Source of the DNA: Verrucomicrobiales bacterium
GTDB lineage: Bacteria > Verrucomicrobiota > Verrucomicrobiia > Limisphaerales > J093
DNA: 64,000 bases
Assembly: GCA_015075445.1 (NCBI GenBank)
Contig: JABTUJ010000005.1
Location: 186,001-250,000 of the forward strand
Direction: 5' to 3'
Part shown: positions 8,601 through 16,504 of the stretch, piece by piece
Layout: each line of letters starts with the position of its first letter
Numbering within the stretch: the stretch's first letter is position 1
Program-made: the position numbers and the translations under genes
Notes under the pieces: generated by a model
The model's input: only the letters and a program-made list of their open reading frames with translations
What the model was told of the DNA's origin: nothing
The model's database searches: none

Positions 8601-11600
8601 CCTACGCCGGCACGGGCGAGCGGTCGCCCCGCGGCGATCAAGGCCCCGCGATCCAGGCGGGCGTCGTGGGGCTGTCGGGTCTGGCGGTGAGCTGGGACGG
8701 CAGCCTCCTCTTCATCGACCAGGACCTCTCCGGCGTCGGGCCTTACTATGTCCGCCGCATCGGCACGGACGGCATCATCACCCGGGCCGTTGGCGGGGGC
8801 GAACCCGACGATGGTGTCGGCGAAGGACTGCGCGCCACGCAGGTGGGTCTGTGGCGTCCGTACAGCCTCACGGTCGGGCCGGAGGGCGCTCTTTATGTCT
8901 GCGATTCGGGCAATGCCCGCATTCGCCGCCTTGACCCGTTGCTGCCGGGGATCGCCAGTGCCGAGTTCTTCGTGGTATCGACCGACGGGCGCGAGGCCTT
9001 TGTCTTTGCGCCCAGCGGCCGGCACTTGCGCACCTTGCACACCCTGACCGGCGCTGTGCTCCGGCGCTTCGAATACGATGCGGAGGGACGCCCGATCGCC
9101 GTGGTCGACGGAGACGGCAATGTGACCCGCATCGAACGAACTGCCGACGGCACGGCCCGGGCCATCATCGGACCGTTCGGGCAGCGGACCGCGCTCGACC
9201 TGGACCCCCAAGGCTACCTCGCACGCGTGACGCATCCCTCCGGCGATGCCATCTCCCTCGGCTACGGAACAGACGGTCTCCTGACACGGCTCACTGACGA
9301 ACGCGGCCGGGCCTTTGTCTATGCCTACCACCCCGATGGCCGACTGGCCGCGTATCTCGATCCCGATGGCGGCGGCGAAGCCCTCACCCGGACAGTGGCG
9401 GGGAAGAGCCGCTTCGTCACGACGCGGACCGCCCTTGGCCGAGCCACGGTCTACGGGGATGAGCAGCAGTCCGATGGCACACGCCGCCGCTCGAGACGCG
9501 ATCCCTGCGGCGCTGAAACCCACCTCGAAGCCACGCCCGAGCAGGCGCTGCAGCTCACGCAGCCTGATGGAACTCGCCTCCTTTTCACCGTGCAGCCGAA
9601 TCCGCGCTTCGGCTTGCGCGCGCCCTTGACCCGGCGGTTGACGGTGCGGACGCCCGGCGGCCTCGTCTCCCAGACCGAGGTTCAGCAGGAGGTTGAGCTC
9701 GAAGATCCCACGGACCCCTTCAGCCTGGTCCAACTGATCGAGACCAGGAAATCCAACGAGCGGGGCACCACGCTGCGCTACGACGGCTCGAGCCGGCTGC
9801 TCGAACGCGAATCTCCCGCCGGCCGGACCATGACCCAAACGCTCGATGCGGCGGGTCGGACGATCGAGCTGCAACTAGATCCGAATGCGCTCGACCCCAT
9901 CACCTTCACCTACAACACCCGTGGCCTGCTCACCCGGATCGAAGCGGGCGACTGGGCGCCGCACTTCGAATACGATGCCCTCGGACGCCGCACCGAGGTG
10001 CGGGACGCCACCGGACGCCCGTTCCGCTTCACCCATGACGCCAACGACCGGCTGACACGCCGCACGTTGCCCAGCGGACGCGTTTACCAATTCCGCCATG
10101 ACGCGACCGGCCAGCTCACCGAAATGACGCTGCCTGACGGCAAGGTGCTGCGCGCTGCCTATTCGGCGGCGGGCGACCTGATCCGGTACGAGACGTCCAC
10201 GAACAGCGTGTATCGCTGGACGTACGACCTCGACCACGCCCTCGCTACGGCCACCTATCCGGACGGCCAGAAGGTCCATTACACCTACGACACCTGCGGG
10301 CGGCTCGACCGGATGGAGTCACCGGCCGCCGTCATCGAGTGCCAGTACGCTCCCGGCGGACTTGGCTGTTGCGACGAACAGGGACAGATCGCCCTGTTAA
10401 CACGCCTCCCCACGGGTCCCGATCCCTCGCCGCAGGCGCTGCAATTCAGCTACGATGGCACGCTGGTCAACTCGGTTCGGTTCTCGGGGTTTGCCGCCGG
10501 GGCCTTCGGGTACGCGTACGACGGCAACCAATTCCTCACCAACATAAGTTGGAACGGCGGAACGTCCGTGCGCCTGGACCGTGACCAGGACGGTTTGGTG
10601 GTTAGGTATGGGCCCTTCGAGCTGACCCGCGAGGGGCCGATGGGAGCGGTCAGCGCCATCCAGGACGGACGCTTCGAGCTGGGGATCGAACACGACGGCC
10701 TGGGCCGCTCCGTGGCGCGTCGCTACGCGCTGGACGGCGAGGCGTTCTATGCCTGCGAATGGCACTACGAGCCCGGCGGTTTCGTCACCGAACAGTCCGA
10801 GGCCTGGGGTGAGGAAACCCGGCGGACGGAGTACACGGTGGAGGCGGACGGCCTGTTGACCGGCGTGACCGAGGACGGCGAGGCCGTTGAAGCCTACACC
10901 TACGATCTCAACGCCAACCGGCTTGCGGACGCCGAGGGTGCGGCCACCTACGACCCCCGCGACTGCCTGACCCGGCGCGGCAACCGGCTCTATGAATTCG
11001 ACATCAACGGCCGGCTTGCCCGCCGCGGTGACGACACCTTCGAGTACGGTCTCCACGGCGAACTCCTGCGGGCGACCGTGAACGGCCAGACCATCCAATA
11101 CGTGTACGACGGGCTGGGTCGTCGCGTGGGCCGCGTTGCCCCCGAGGGCGCCACCCGTTACCTGTATGGCAATCCGTCCCAACTCTTTCAGGTGACAGTC
11201 TTCCTCGATGCTGCGGGCACGGCGACCCGCTGCTTCCACGACGAGGACGGCTTGCTCTTTGCACTCGAACGGGGGGCCGCCCGTTTCTATGTGGCCACCG
11301 ACGGCCTGGGGACACCCAAGACCGTTCTGGCCGCGGATGGCACCGCGGTCCGCACGCTGCGCCACGACACTTTCGGACGGGTCCTGGCGGACAGCAACCC
11401 GGGGTTCCTACTGCCCGTCGGCTTTGCGGGCGGCCTCCCCGACCCCGTCACCGGCCTCGTCCGTTTTGGCTGGCGCGACTACGAACCGGACAGTGGTCGC
11501 TGGACCACACCCGATCCCCTCCGACACGAAAGCCCGGACCCGAACCCGTACCTGTACGCCAATGGTAACCCGGTGAGTTTCCGCGATCCGGCCGGGCTCT

Positions 11601-11938
11601 TCTGTGTGTCGGGTTCGGCCTTTGCCGGCATCGGCGGGGGCGGGAGCGTCTGCTACAGCGGCGGGGGTGTGGCGGTCTGTTTCGAAATGGGCATTGGTGT
11701 CGGGGCCAGCCTTGGCCTGAGTACGGGCGGTCTGCCGGCTTCCGGCACCTCCGTGGGCGCGGAAGTGTCGGCCTCGATGGGCCTGCTGGGCGCGTCGCTG
11801 TCGGGGAGCATCAACGAATGCGGGAAGGCCTCGGTGGACGCCAACGGCTCCTTCGGTCCCAGCCAGGATGCCAAACAGTTCGGCAAGATCGGTGTCTCCG
11901 CCAAGGTCACCGTCACGCGCTGCTGGCGGGTCCGTTGA
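5636..11938 (+). CDS. Giant secreted NHL/YD-repeat (RHS, teneurin-like) protein
   Basis: A 2100-residue exported protein. After a signal peptide (LVWLAVVLPTAWA) come two fibronectin-like segments, then a carboxypeptidase-regulatory/transthyretin-like domain (about 234-300; RGGAPLAGVTVRV). An Asp/Glu/Pro linker follows (DEPDESEDPDDPCD type). An NHL propeller occupies about 751-1100, with repeats of the form DGSIYLVD / RIRRIAPDG / TVAGG. A long YD-repeat shell spans about 1125-1975. The RHS core ends in the signature PDSGRWTTPDP and PYLYANGNP. The tail of about 115 residues is Gly/Ser-rich with several Cys (CVSGSAF, CYSGGG) and does not resemble a known nuclease or ADP-ribosylating toxin. YD shells encapsulate their C-terminal payload, so the tail may be a cargo or an anchor. 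The ATG at 5636 is preferred over 5591 because it sits directly before the signal peptide. No immunity gene follows. Confidence 0.88.
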   Translation: MTSSYGNHLVWLAVVLPTAWAAGPAGPDLRIDHCQLDASGRIEVGWSALPEGAAYTVEVRESLATGNWQPAAGVWPIHTTSWRAPGPLEPGPRFYRVRAESLLLPPTPTDTRVVPADGTLVFQWAPAPLATAYLVYWSVQPEWNPATAHTHTVVAAEFVVREPLPGVEHFFAVQAVGERGVSAISEPIGALAFPRAPAFAPMTLGSGAAFLYSGPNSIQKGVAPGTLDPLRIAVMRSGVRTRGGAPLAGVTVRVLRRPEFGHTESRSDGSFDLAVNGGEALTLEYRKPGYLPVHRHVRPRWQQFSRPPEVVLTPVDANVTSVRLGNTPALQVAQGSQVMDRDGRRQAALLIAPGTAAELVLADGTRRAVEHLNLRATEYTVGGDGPRAMPAELPPEVAYTYCVEFSADEALDVDAAEVRFDRPLYFHVDNFLGFPVGGVVPVGYYDRWAARWVPAPNGRIIAVLAVQDGRAELDLDGSGRPAAAAALAALGISDAERQQLASRYPPGRSLWRVGITHFTPWDLNWPAAPPDDATPPDLPEPDESEDPDDPCDPPRPIVEYQTQVLGERLALTGVPQTLNYRSDRVPGSFAGERAVIPLSGSRLPDSLKRIELEIVLAGNLQTATFPPEPNQTYTLFWDGRDLYGRSVVGATSAGVRVGYVYDNIYWTPAADEDASFGNFGEGALAGNPSRAEITLWQEWEVKLGRGRWDARIQGLGGWTLSDHHVYDAAGRVLYRGDGSRQTAGSALLPQVVRTVAGGGDLQDDEMEGRLATDARLDWPWDIAVGPDGSIYLVDGYRVRHVRPDGTIHTLAGNGSLIYSGDGGPAIQAGLNPQGLALGPRGDLYVTDLSDTDPPSRQVPQQGRIRRISPDGIITTVAGPGRYPQLGDGGPAREAFLWYPTYLVATPDGGLYVADTRNDRIRRIAPDGNIRTVAGGAPLPVGQVGDGNSARDARLDRPYGIALGPDGSLYIADSGQYRIRRVAPSGIISTYAGTGERSPRGDQGPAIQAGVVGLSGLAVSWDGSLLFIDQDLSGVGPYYVRRIGTDGIITRAVGGGEPDDGVGEGLRATQVGLWRPYSLTVGPEGALYVCDSGNARIRRLDPLLPGIASAEFFVVSTDGREAFVFAPSGRHLRTLHTLTGAVLRRFEYDAEGRPIAVVDGDGNVTRIERTADGTARAIIGPFGQRTALDLDPQGYLARVTHPSGDAISLGYGTDGLLTRLTDERGRAFVYAYHPDGRLAAYLDPDGGGEALTRTVAGKSRFVTTRTALGRATVYGDEQQSDGTRRRSRRDPCGAETHLEATPEQALQLTQPDGTRLLFTVQPNPRFGLRAPLTRRLTVRTPGGLVSQTEVQQEVELEDPTDPFSLVQLIETRKSNERGTTLRYDGSSRLLERESPAGRTMTQTLDAAGRTIELQLDPNALDPITFTYNTRGLLTRIEAGDWAPHFEYDALGRRTEVRDATGRPFRFTHDANDRLTRRTLPSGRVYQFRHDATGQLTEMTLPDGKVLRAAYSAAGDLIRYETSTNSVYRWTYDLDHALATATYPDGQKVHYTYDTCGRLDRMESPAAVIECQYAPGGLGCCDEQGQIALLTRLPTGPDPSPQALQFSYDGTLVNSVRFSGFAAGAFGYAYDGNQFLTNISWNGGTSVRLDRDQDGLVVRYGPFELTREGPMGAVSAIQDGRFELGIEHDGLGRSVARRYALDGEAFYACEWHYEPGGFVTEQSEAWGEETRRTEYTVEADGLLTGVTEDGEAVEAYTYDLNANRLADAEGAATYDPRDCLTRRGNRLYEFDINGRLARRGDDTFEYGLHGELLRATVNGQTIQYVYDGLGRRVGRVAPEGATRYLYGNPSQLFQVTVFLDAAGTATRCFHDEDGLLFALERGAARFYVATDGLGTPKTVLAADGTAVRTLRHDTFGRVLADSNPGFLLPVGFAGGLPDPVTGLVRFGWRDYEPDSGRWTTPDPLRHESPDPNPYLYANGNPVSFRDPAGLFCVSGSAFAGIGGGGSVCYSGGGVAVCFEMGIGVGASLGLSTGGLPASGTSVGAEVSASMGLLGASLSGSINECGKASVDANGSFGPSQDAKQFGKIGVSAKVTVTRCWRVR

Positions 11939-11953
11939 GGTCGCCAAAGGCAG

Positions 11954-11984
11954 CAATGGGGTCAAACATTGACATTTGACAATT
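11954..11984. repeat. Dispersed GGGGTCAAACATTGAC motif, copy a
   Basis: CAATGGGGTCAAACATTGAC followed by a TTTGACAATT half-palindrome, 15 bp after the YD-protein stop. The same 20-mer recurs at 56820 (same strand) and inverted at about 52942-52961 and 56949-56968. It lies between convergent genes here. Confidence 0.75.
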
Positions 11985-12047
11985 CGCACGCGCGCAGGCG
12001 GAGATCGGGCCGCCGTAGTGTCCATAGCCGGGACTGCCCCCTCGTCG

Positions 12048-13856
12048 TCAAACGAGCCGGAAAACCGGCCCCCGGGCGACGAACGGCAGCGCGCGCCCCT
12101 GAGGCAGGAGGTAGGCGTGGGGACGGGCGACGCGCAACCGGTCGCAAAAGCCGTCGGTGATGATCAACACCGGACCGTCCCGCGGGAAATCCTCGGCCCG
12201 TTCGAGCAGGTCAATGCCCGGCTGCAACACCGTGCCGCCGCGCCCCTTGACCTTGACCCGGTCGGCAATGGCCTCCGGCGGCAGGTAGCCCTGGTCGTAG
12301 GGCGCAGCGTCGCAAAAGACCACCCGCGCCAGCGGCACGTCCCGCGCCAGGCTGAAGCTGGCGATGGCGCCGAGCGCCTTGGCGAGCAGGGCGCGGTCCA
12401 TTGAGCCGGAGGTGTCGAGCACGACGCCGAACGTGCGCCCGTCCTCCGCGCCCCAGGCGGGCACCCAGCGCGGCCGCGGAATATCCGGTGTGGCGGACTG
12501 GCGGCGGCTGAGGCGCGCAAAGGAACGGCGCTTCTCGAGCGGCGAGAAATGATGGTCGAACCATTGCGCCAGTTGCACGTCCCAGGGCAGCGGCGGCTGG
12601 CTCATGGCGCGAATCTCCTCGATCAGGCTGGCGGGCAGGAAGCCGCGTCCGTCCTGCTCGTGATACACCAGGCCCTGGCTCAGGCAGCGACGGTAAAACT
12701 CGTCGAGCGCCACGCCATCGCCCAGCGTCCACCAGTCCGGCGTGCGCCGATCGAGGATGTCACACAACCCGATGCCGCGCAGCGTGGCCAGCTTCCGGAA
12801 GCGGCGCAGGTCGGTCACGATCAGGTCATACACCGCCTCGGCGGACCACCCCTTGAAGTCCGGGTCGTAAAGCGCGCCCACCCGGGGCAAATCGCCCAGC
12901 CGCATCTCGATCAGCCAGCCGTTGATGACGTAATCACAGGCCACGTTCCAGAAATACGGATCGCGTCCCTGCTGGCGGGCGTCGTGGCGCAACCCGACGT
13001 GCAACAGTTCGTGGGCCATGACGAAGCGCGCCTCGTGTTCGTCGAGGCCCGCGGCCGGGTTGAAGAAGATCTCCTTGGACGCGGCGTCCACGGCGGCGAC
13101 CGAGATCTGCAGGCGCGCGCAAACCAGCGGGTCCTCGACCAGCGCGAAGTTCGCCGCCAGTGCCCCCAGCAGCGGGTAACTGCTCACGAACCAGCGGCGC
13201 GCCCGCTGGGCGACGGTCCACTTCTCATCATCGGACGCGAGCGAGTCGGTCAGGCCTCCCGCGACGTTCACCGCCCGGGTCACCGCGTGAACGAGCCCGA
13301 GCCCGAACAGCTCGCGCCACTTGAGGTCGCGGCGCCAGGGCGTGGTGTCCGATTCCGCCAGCAGCATGTCCGGATGGCCGGGCCCGGCCGTGCCGAGGTT
13401 GCGCAGGTCCTCCGGGATGCCGCTCTGGCAGAAGGCCTGGTACAGCCGCTCCTCCGAGCGCGCCGGCAGCTCGACGGGTCCGCGGAGTTCTTCGGGCGGA
13501 CGACCCAGCTTCAGATCCGCGAGGAACCGGGCAACGAAGCCATCGCACGCGGCATTCCACTCGGCAAAGCGCGGGCGGCGCTGGAGGTGTTCGAAGCCCA
13601 GGTGGAGCAGGCAGTGGGCGAGCACATAAACCCACTCCGCCGGCTCGGCGCGGCGGGTCGGGTGGAGGTGGAGATAGCCGTTCGTGGTCACGACCGCCCA
13701 GCCGTTCGGGGGACACAGGTTGTGGGGTTCACGGACCAGCACCGCGTGCTCGAAGAGCGGTGCAAACATCGGATGCGCCCGCAGCGTGGCCACGGCAGCC
13801 CGGACGTTCTCCGTCGCCGGATCGGGTGCGTGGCCTGATTTACTTCTTCGGCCCAT
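12048..13856 (-). CDS. VWA-like/putative metallopeptidase-domain protein (DUF2201 type)
   Basis: A 602-residue cytoplasmic protein with two recognisable parts. The N-terminal part resembles the DUF2201 putative metallopeptidase region, with a zinc-binding HELLH at 282-286 in a long helix (FVMAHELLHVGLRH) and an earlier degenerate HCLLH. The C-terminal VWA-like domain carries the metal-site motif DTSGS at 481-485 and a downstream TDGF. Proteins of this type are typically encoded next to a MoxR AAA+ ATPase and are thought to work with it in protein remodelling or metal insertion; the substrate is unknown. Its start overlaps the end of the ATPase gene by 17 bp, supporting co-translation. It converges with the YD-protein gene. 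Confidence 0.82.
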   Translation of the reverse strand: MGRRSKSGHAPDPATENVRAAVATLRAHPMFAPLFEHAVLVREPHNLCPPNGWAVVTTNGYLHLHPTRRAEPAEWVYVLAHCLLHLGFEHLQRRPRFAEWNAACDGFVARFLADLKLGRPPEELRGPVELPARSEERLYQAFCQSGIPEDLRNLGTAGPGHPDMLLAESDTTPWRRDLKWRELFGLGLVHAVTRAVNVAGGLTDSLASDDEKWTVAQRARRWFVSSYPLLGALAANFALVEDPLVCARLQISVAAVDAASKEIFFNPAAGLDEHEARFVMAHELLHVGLRHDARQQGRDPYFWNVACDYVINGWLIEMRLGDLPRVGALYDPDFKGWSAEAVYDLIVTDLRRFRKLATLRGIGLCDILDRRTPDWWTLGDGVALDEFYRRCLSQGLVYHEQDGRGFLPASLIEEIRAMSQPPLPWDVQLAQWFDHHFSPLEKRRSFARLSRRQSATPDIPRPRWVPAWGAEDGRTFGVVLDTSGSMDRALLAKALGAIASFSLARDVPLARVVFCDAAPYDQGYLPPEAIADRVKVKGRGGTVLQPGIDLLERAEDFPRDGPVLIITDGFCDRLRVARPHAYLLPQGRALPFVARGPVFRLV

Positions 13857-14910
13857 CGTTCCTCTCGACCAACCGCGGCAGATCGCGGACCACTTCCACC
13901 ATGAACCACGACGGCAAGGCCTCGGCCTCGTTCGGTTGGGCCACGACGAGCTGGGCCATCTCGAGGCTCAGCCCGGCGAGCTCCTTCAAGAGACCCTTGG
14001 CTCGGTGCGCCAGTTCGCGCTGGGTGGCGCTGACCGTGGCCGGGTTGTCCGACAGTTCCTTGATGAGCTGGGCGCGGAACGATTGGGCCAGGAAATAGAG
14101 GATGTCGCGATCCTCCGGCCGCGCGGGCCAGCCGCACTCGCCCTTGAGGATGGCGGCGAGGCGGTACCGGCCGCGCAGATGTTTGACGAAGGCTTTGAAC
14201 TGGCCCGCGTGAGGCGGGGAAAGGCAGCCGAAAGCCAGCACTTCGAGCGTGTCGTCCGGAACCGACTCGCCGAAGCCGTGCAAGGCGTCGCTCAGGATGT
14301 GCCAGGCGCGCGGCGTGGAGAACGGTTCCTCGTGCTTGGGCGGCTGGCTCCAGAGATGGTCGGGGCGATTCTGGACGTACTCGAGCACCAGCGCGTGGAG
14401 GCCCGCCTGCCGCGCCCACTCGAGCCAGTCGCGATGCGACACCTTGAGGTGGACGTGCACCATGCGGTTGAGCAAGGCCGAGGACATCGGCTTGACGATG
14501 GCGCTGTCCTGCGCGCGGTTGCCGGCGCCGATCACGATCGAGCCTTCCGGCAGGGCGTATTCGCCGACCCGCCGCTCGTGGATCAGGCTGTAAAAGGCCT
14601 TCTGCACCTCGTGCGAACACGCGTTCAACTCGTCGAGGAACAGACAGTACGGTTCCCGGCGCGCGATCATGGAGGGCGGGCAGAACCGGCTGACGCCGTC
14701 CACGATCTGGGGCACGCCCAGGAGATCCTCGGGCGCAAGCTGGCTGCCCAGCAACGAGACGCAGGGCAAGCCCACCTGGGCGGCGAACTGCTGGACCAGC
14801 GACGATTTCCCGATGCCCGGCGGTCCCCAGATGAACACGGGCCGGACCGGGGCGACGTTCAGTAGGAAATCGCTGAGCTGCTTCTGGGTGACGGTGGCAA
14901 CGGCGTTCAT
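13840..14910 (-). CDS. MoxR-like AAA+ ATPase
   Basis: A 356-residue single-domain AAA+ ATPase. Walker A is GPPGIGKS at 29-36, Walker B is LFLDE with Asp93/Glu94, and a sensor-like GAGNRAQDSA follows; the order and the short N-terminus fit the MoxR branch. The ATG at 14910 is used because Walker A then falls near residue 30 as usual. In-frame starts farther upstream add 67 residues of repeat-like sequence. It probably powers conformational change or metal loading with the VWA-like metallopeptidase partner encoded immediately downstream. Confidence 0.85.
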   Translation of the reverse strand: MNAVATVTQKQLSDFLLNVAPVRPVFIWGPPGIGKSSLVQQFAAQVGLPCVSLLGSQLAPEDLLGVPQIVDGVSRFCPPSMIARREPYCLFLDELNACSHEVQKAFYSLIHERRVGEYALPEGSIVIGAGNRAQDSAIVKPMSSALLNRMVHVHLKVSHRDWLEWARQAGLHALVLEYVQNRPDHLWSQPPKHEEPFSTPRAWHILSDALHGFGESVPDDTLEVLAFGCLSPPHAGQFKAFVKHLRGRYRLAAILKGECGWPARPEDRDILYFLAQSFRAQLIKELSDNPATVSATQRELAHRAKGLLKELAGLSLEMAQLVVAQPNEAEALPSWFMVEVVRDLPRLVERNDGPKK

Positions 14911-15085
14911 GTTCGGCGCGGGTTGACCCGCTTCGGTTGGACGGAGTTCTTGGTCGAATCCACCCTCATCCCGGCCCGCTCCCATCCGATGCGAGAGCGT
15001 GCCCGCCTCAGCGGGTGAGGGCAAGCGAGCTGGCCTTGCTACAAACGCGTCGCCCCGCCTCGGCCGGAAGCCGGAACCCATGTAC

Positions 15086-15104
15086 CCGCGGGCCACGCCC
15101 GCGG
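15086..15104. other. Perfect 8-bp hairpin
   Basis: CCGCGGGC (15086-15093) and GCCCGCGG (15097-15104) form a perfect stem with a CAC loop. It lies between the stop of the aspartic-protease gene (15178) and the ATPase start (14910), both on the minus strand, so it could terminate the upstream transcript. No T-run follows. The rest of 14911-15177 shows no gene. Confidence 0.4.
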
Positions 15105-15177
15105 ACCCCACCCGGCGCAGCGTCCCGGGCTTTTCGGACTGGAAACCACTGTCTCCAGCATGGCGCCTTTGTAACGA

Positions 15178-15591
15178 TCAGTACTCGTCCGTCATCTGCT
15201 CGCCACCATGCGCCGGATTGGCGATCAGCTTCTGGCCCTTACTGTCCACCACCAAATCCAGCACCTCCAGCGGAACCTGACCGAGCAAATTGGGCACGGA
15301 CTCCGGTACCTCGATCACGTCAAAGTTCTCCTTGCGCCCCATCAACTCCAACTGCACCGGCTCGTACTTGTACCGGATCGCCTGCCCGTTGGTCGTTTGC
15401 GAGCGAACCGTGTCCACCCGCTGTAGTCCGAGTTTCCTGATCACCGACGGTTTGAGATACAGTCGCGTCGCTCCGGTATCCACCAAGGCTTCCGTCTCCA
15501 CCGACCGCGGCTTCTTCTTCGCGAGGCCCCGGTTGAAGAATGCCTGCTCAAACAGGTTGGTGAGCTTGATTCTGACGATGACTTTGCCCAT
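15178..15591 (-). CDS. Clan AA (retropepsin-like) aspartic protease
   Basis: A 137-residue protein with the retropepsin-like active-site triplet DTG at 38-40 inside EALVDTGATRLYL. A second conserved block (VPLEVLDLVVD) comes near the C-terminus. Single-lobe proteins of this size act as dimers. Cellular roles in bacteria are mostly unknown, and some sit next to toxin-antitoxin-like genes. The ATG at 15591 is chosen because frames farther upstream run into the inserted IS66 element, whose end lies only 22 bp before this codon. The native promoter has probably been displaced, so expression may be lost or driven from the element. Confidence 0.75.
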   Translation of the reverse strand: MGKVIVRIKLTNLFEQAFFNRGLAKKKPRSVETEALVDTGATRLYLKPSVIRKLGLQRVDTVRSQTTNGQAIRYKYEPVQLELMGRKENFDVIEVPESVPNLLGQVPLEVLDLVVDSKGQKLIANPAHGGEQMTDEY

Positions 15592-15613
15592 GTGCAGAGG
15601 ATGCCCCGGCGGG

Positions 15614-15634
15614 GTGTTGCTTCGGCAAGAGTGC
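15614..15634 (+). repeat. IS66 left terminal inverted repeat
   Basis: GTGTTGCTTCGGCAAGAGTG is the start; it pairs with the right end at 19068-19088 with a single mismatch over 21 bases (A versus C at position 17). Confidence 0.88.
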
Positions 15635-15693
15635 GTGAAGGGTAAAACCGCCGCGGCTACGGTTCGAGGCAGACAACCGCAACGAACCGACCT

Positions 15694-16089
15694 ATGCCAC
15701 AAACGAAATTCTCGTCGACCGATCTGTCTGAGCTACGCGACCAGTTAGACCGTTGGCGCCAGTCCCAAGCTGGAGCCACGCGACTTCCCCAAGCCCTCTG
15801 GAGCTCGGCGGCCACTTTGGCCGCGACCCACGGGGTGGGGCCGGTGGCTCGTGCCCTGCGTCTGGATTACAGCAAGTTGAAACGACAGTTGCCCCAGGCA
15901 TCCCCTCGCGGGTGGTCCAGCGCACCGCCGACCTTTGTCGAGTTGAGCCCCCGCCAGCGGCCGCCCCAAGTCACCACCGGGTGCCACATTGAGTTGTCCG
16001 ATCGGCAGGGGGCCAAGATGACGCTGGAGTTCCCGTGCGATCCGGCGACGGTGGTGGGGGTGGCCCAAGCGTTCTGGAGGCGAGCATGA
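15694..16089 (+). CDS. IS66 accessory protein TnpA-like
   Basis: A 131-residue protein in the first position of the IS66 operon. The central stretch ATLAATHGVGPVARALRLDY looks like a helix-turn-helix, as expected for the DNA-binding OrfA/TnpA protein of IS66 elements. The C-terminal segment (MTLEFPCDPATVVGVAQAFW) has the amphipathic form common in these accessory proteins. Its TGA overlaps the ATG of tnpB in an ATGA. It is longer than most TnpA proteins known to me but shares layout and position. It is required, by family analogy, for transposition rather than catalysis. Confidence 0.75.
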   Translation: MPQTKFSSTDLSELRDQLDRWRQSQAGATRLPQALWSSAATLAATHGVGPVARALRLDYSKLKRQLPQASPRGWSSAPPTFVELSPRQRPPQVTTGCHIELSDRQGAKMTLEFPCDPATVVGVAQAFWRRA

Positions 16090-16448
16090 TCCAGATCACC
16101 CCGCAGATGCGCATTTTGCTGGCCGTCGAACCGGTGGATTTCCGCCGCGGCATCGATGGCCTGGCTGCGCTGTGCCGTCAGGCACTGGGTAGCGACCCGC
16201 AAACCGGGGCGCTGTTCGTCTTCCGGTCGCGGCGTGGCCACGCCATCAAGTGCCTGACCTATGACGGCCAAGGCTACTGGTGTTGCCAGAAACGACTCTC
16301 GCAAGGCCGCTTCGGTGGCTGGCCCAAGCCCGGCGCCAGTGCCGCCCTGCGCTTGGAGCCCCATCAACTGCACCTGTTGCTCTGGAATGGCGATCCGTCC
16401 GGTGCGGTGGCGGCGCCGCTGTGGCGCGCGGTGCCGGTGGCCGGGTAA
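16086..16448 (+). CDS. tnpB: IS66 accessory protein TnpB
   Basis: A 120-residue protein of the IS66 Orf2/TnpB family. The diagnostic block VEPVDFRRGIDGLAALC near the N-terminus and the segment FVFRSRRGHAIKCLTYDGQGYW match the family closely, as does the C-terminal LEPHQLHLLLW. It is expected to assist the TnpC transposase. The start codon overlaps the preceding stop. A 56-bp gap separates it from the DUF4338 gene, where a standard IS66 would go straight to tnpC. Confidence 0.9.
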   Translation: MIQITPQMRILLAVEPVDFRRGIDGLAALCRQALGSDPQTGALFVFRSRRGHAIKCLTYDGQGYWCCQKRLSQGRFGGWPKPGASAALRLEPHQLHLLLWNGDPSGAVAAPLWRAVPVAG

Positions 16449-16504
16449 ACCGAAAACCGGCGATCGTCCTTGCGTTCCAGGATTGGCCCCTTACACTCCG
16501 GGGC

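Noticed and set aside
6398..9874. Long minus-strand frames of 606 and 545 codons
   Set aside because: Antisense to the YD/NHL protein, which has unambiguous domains.
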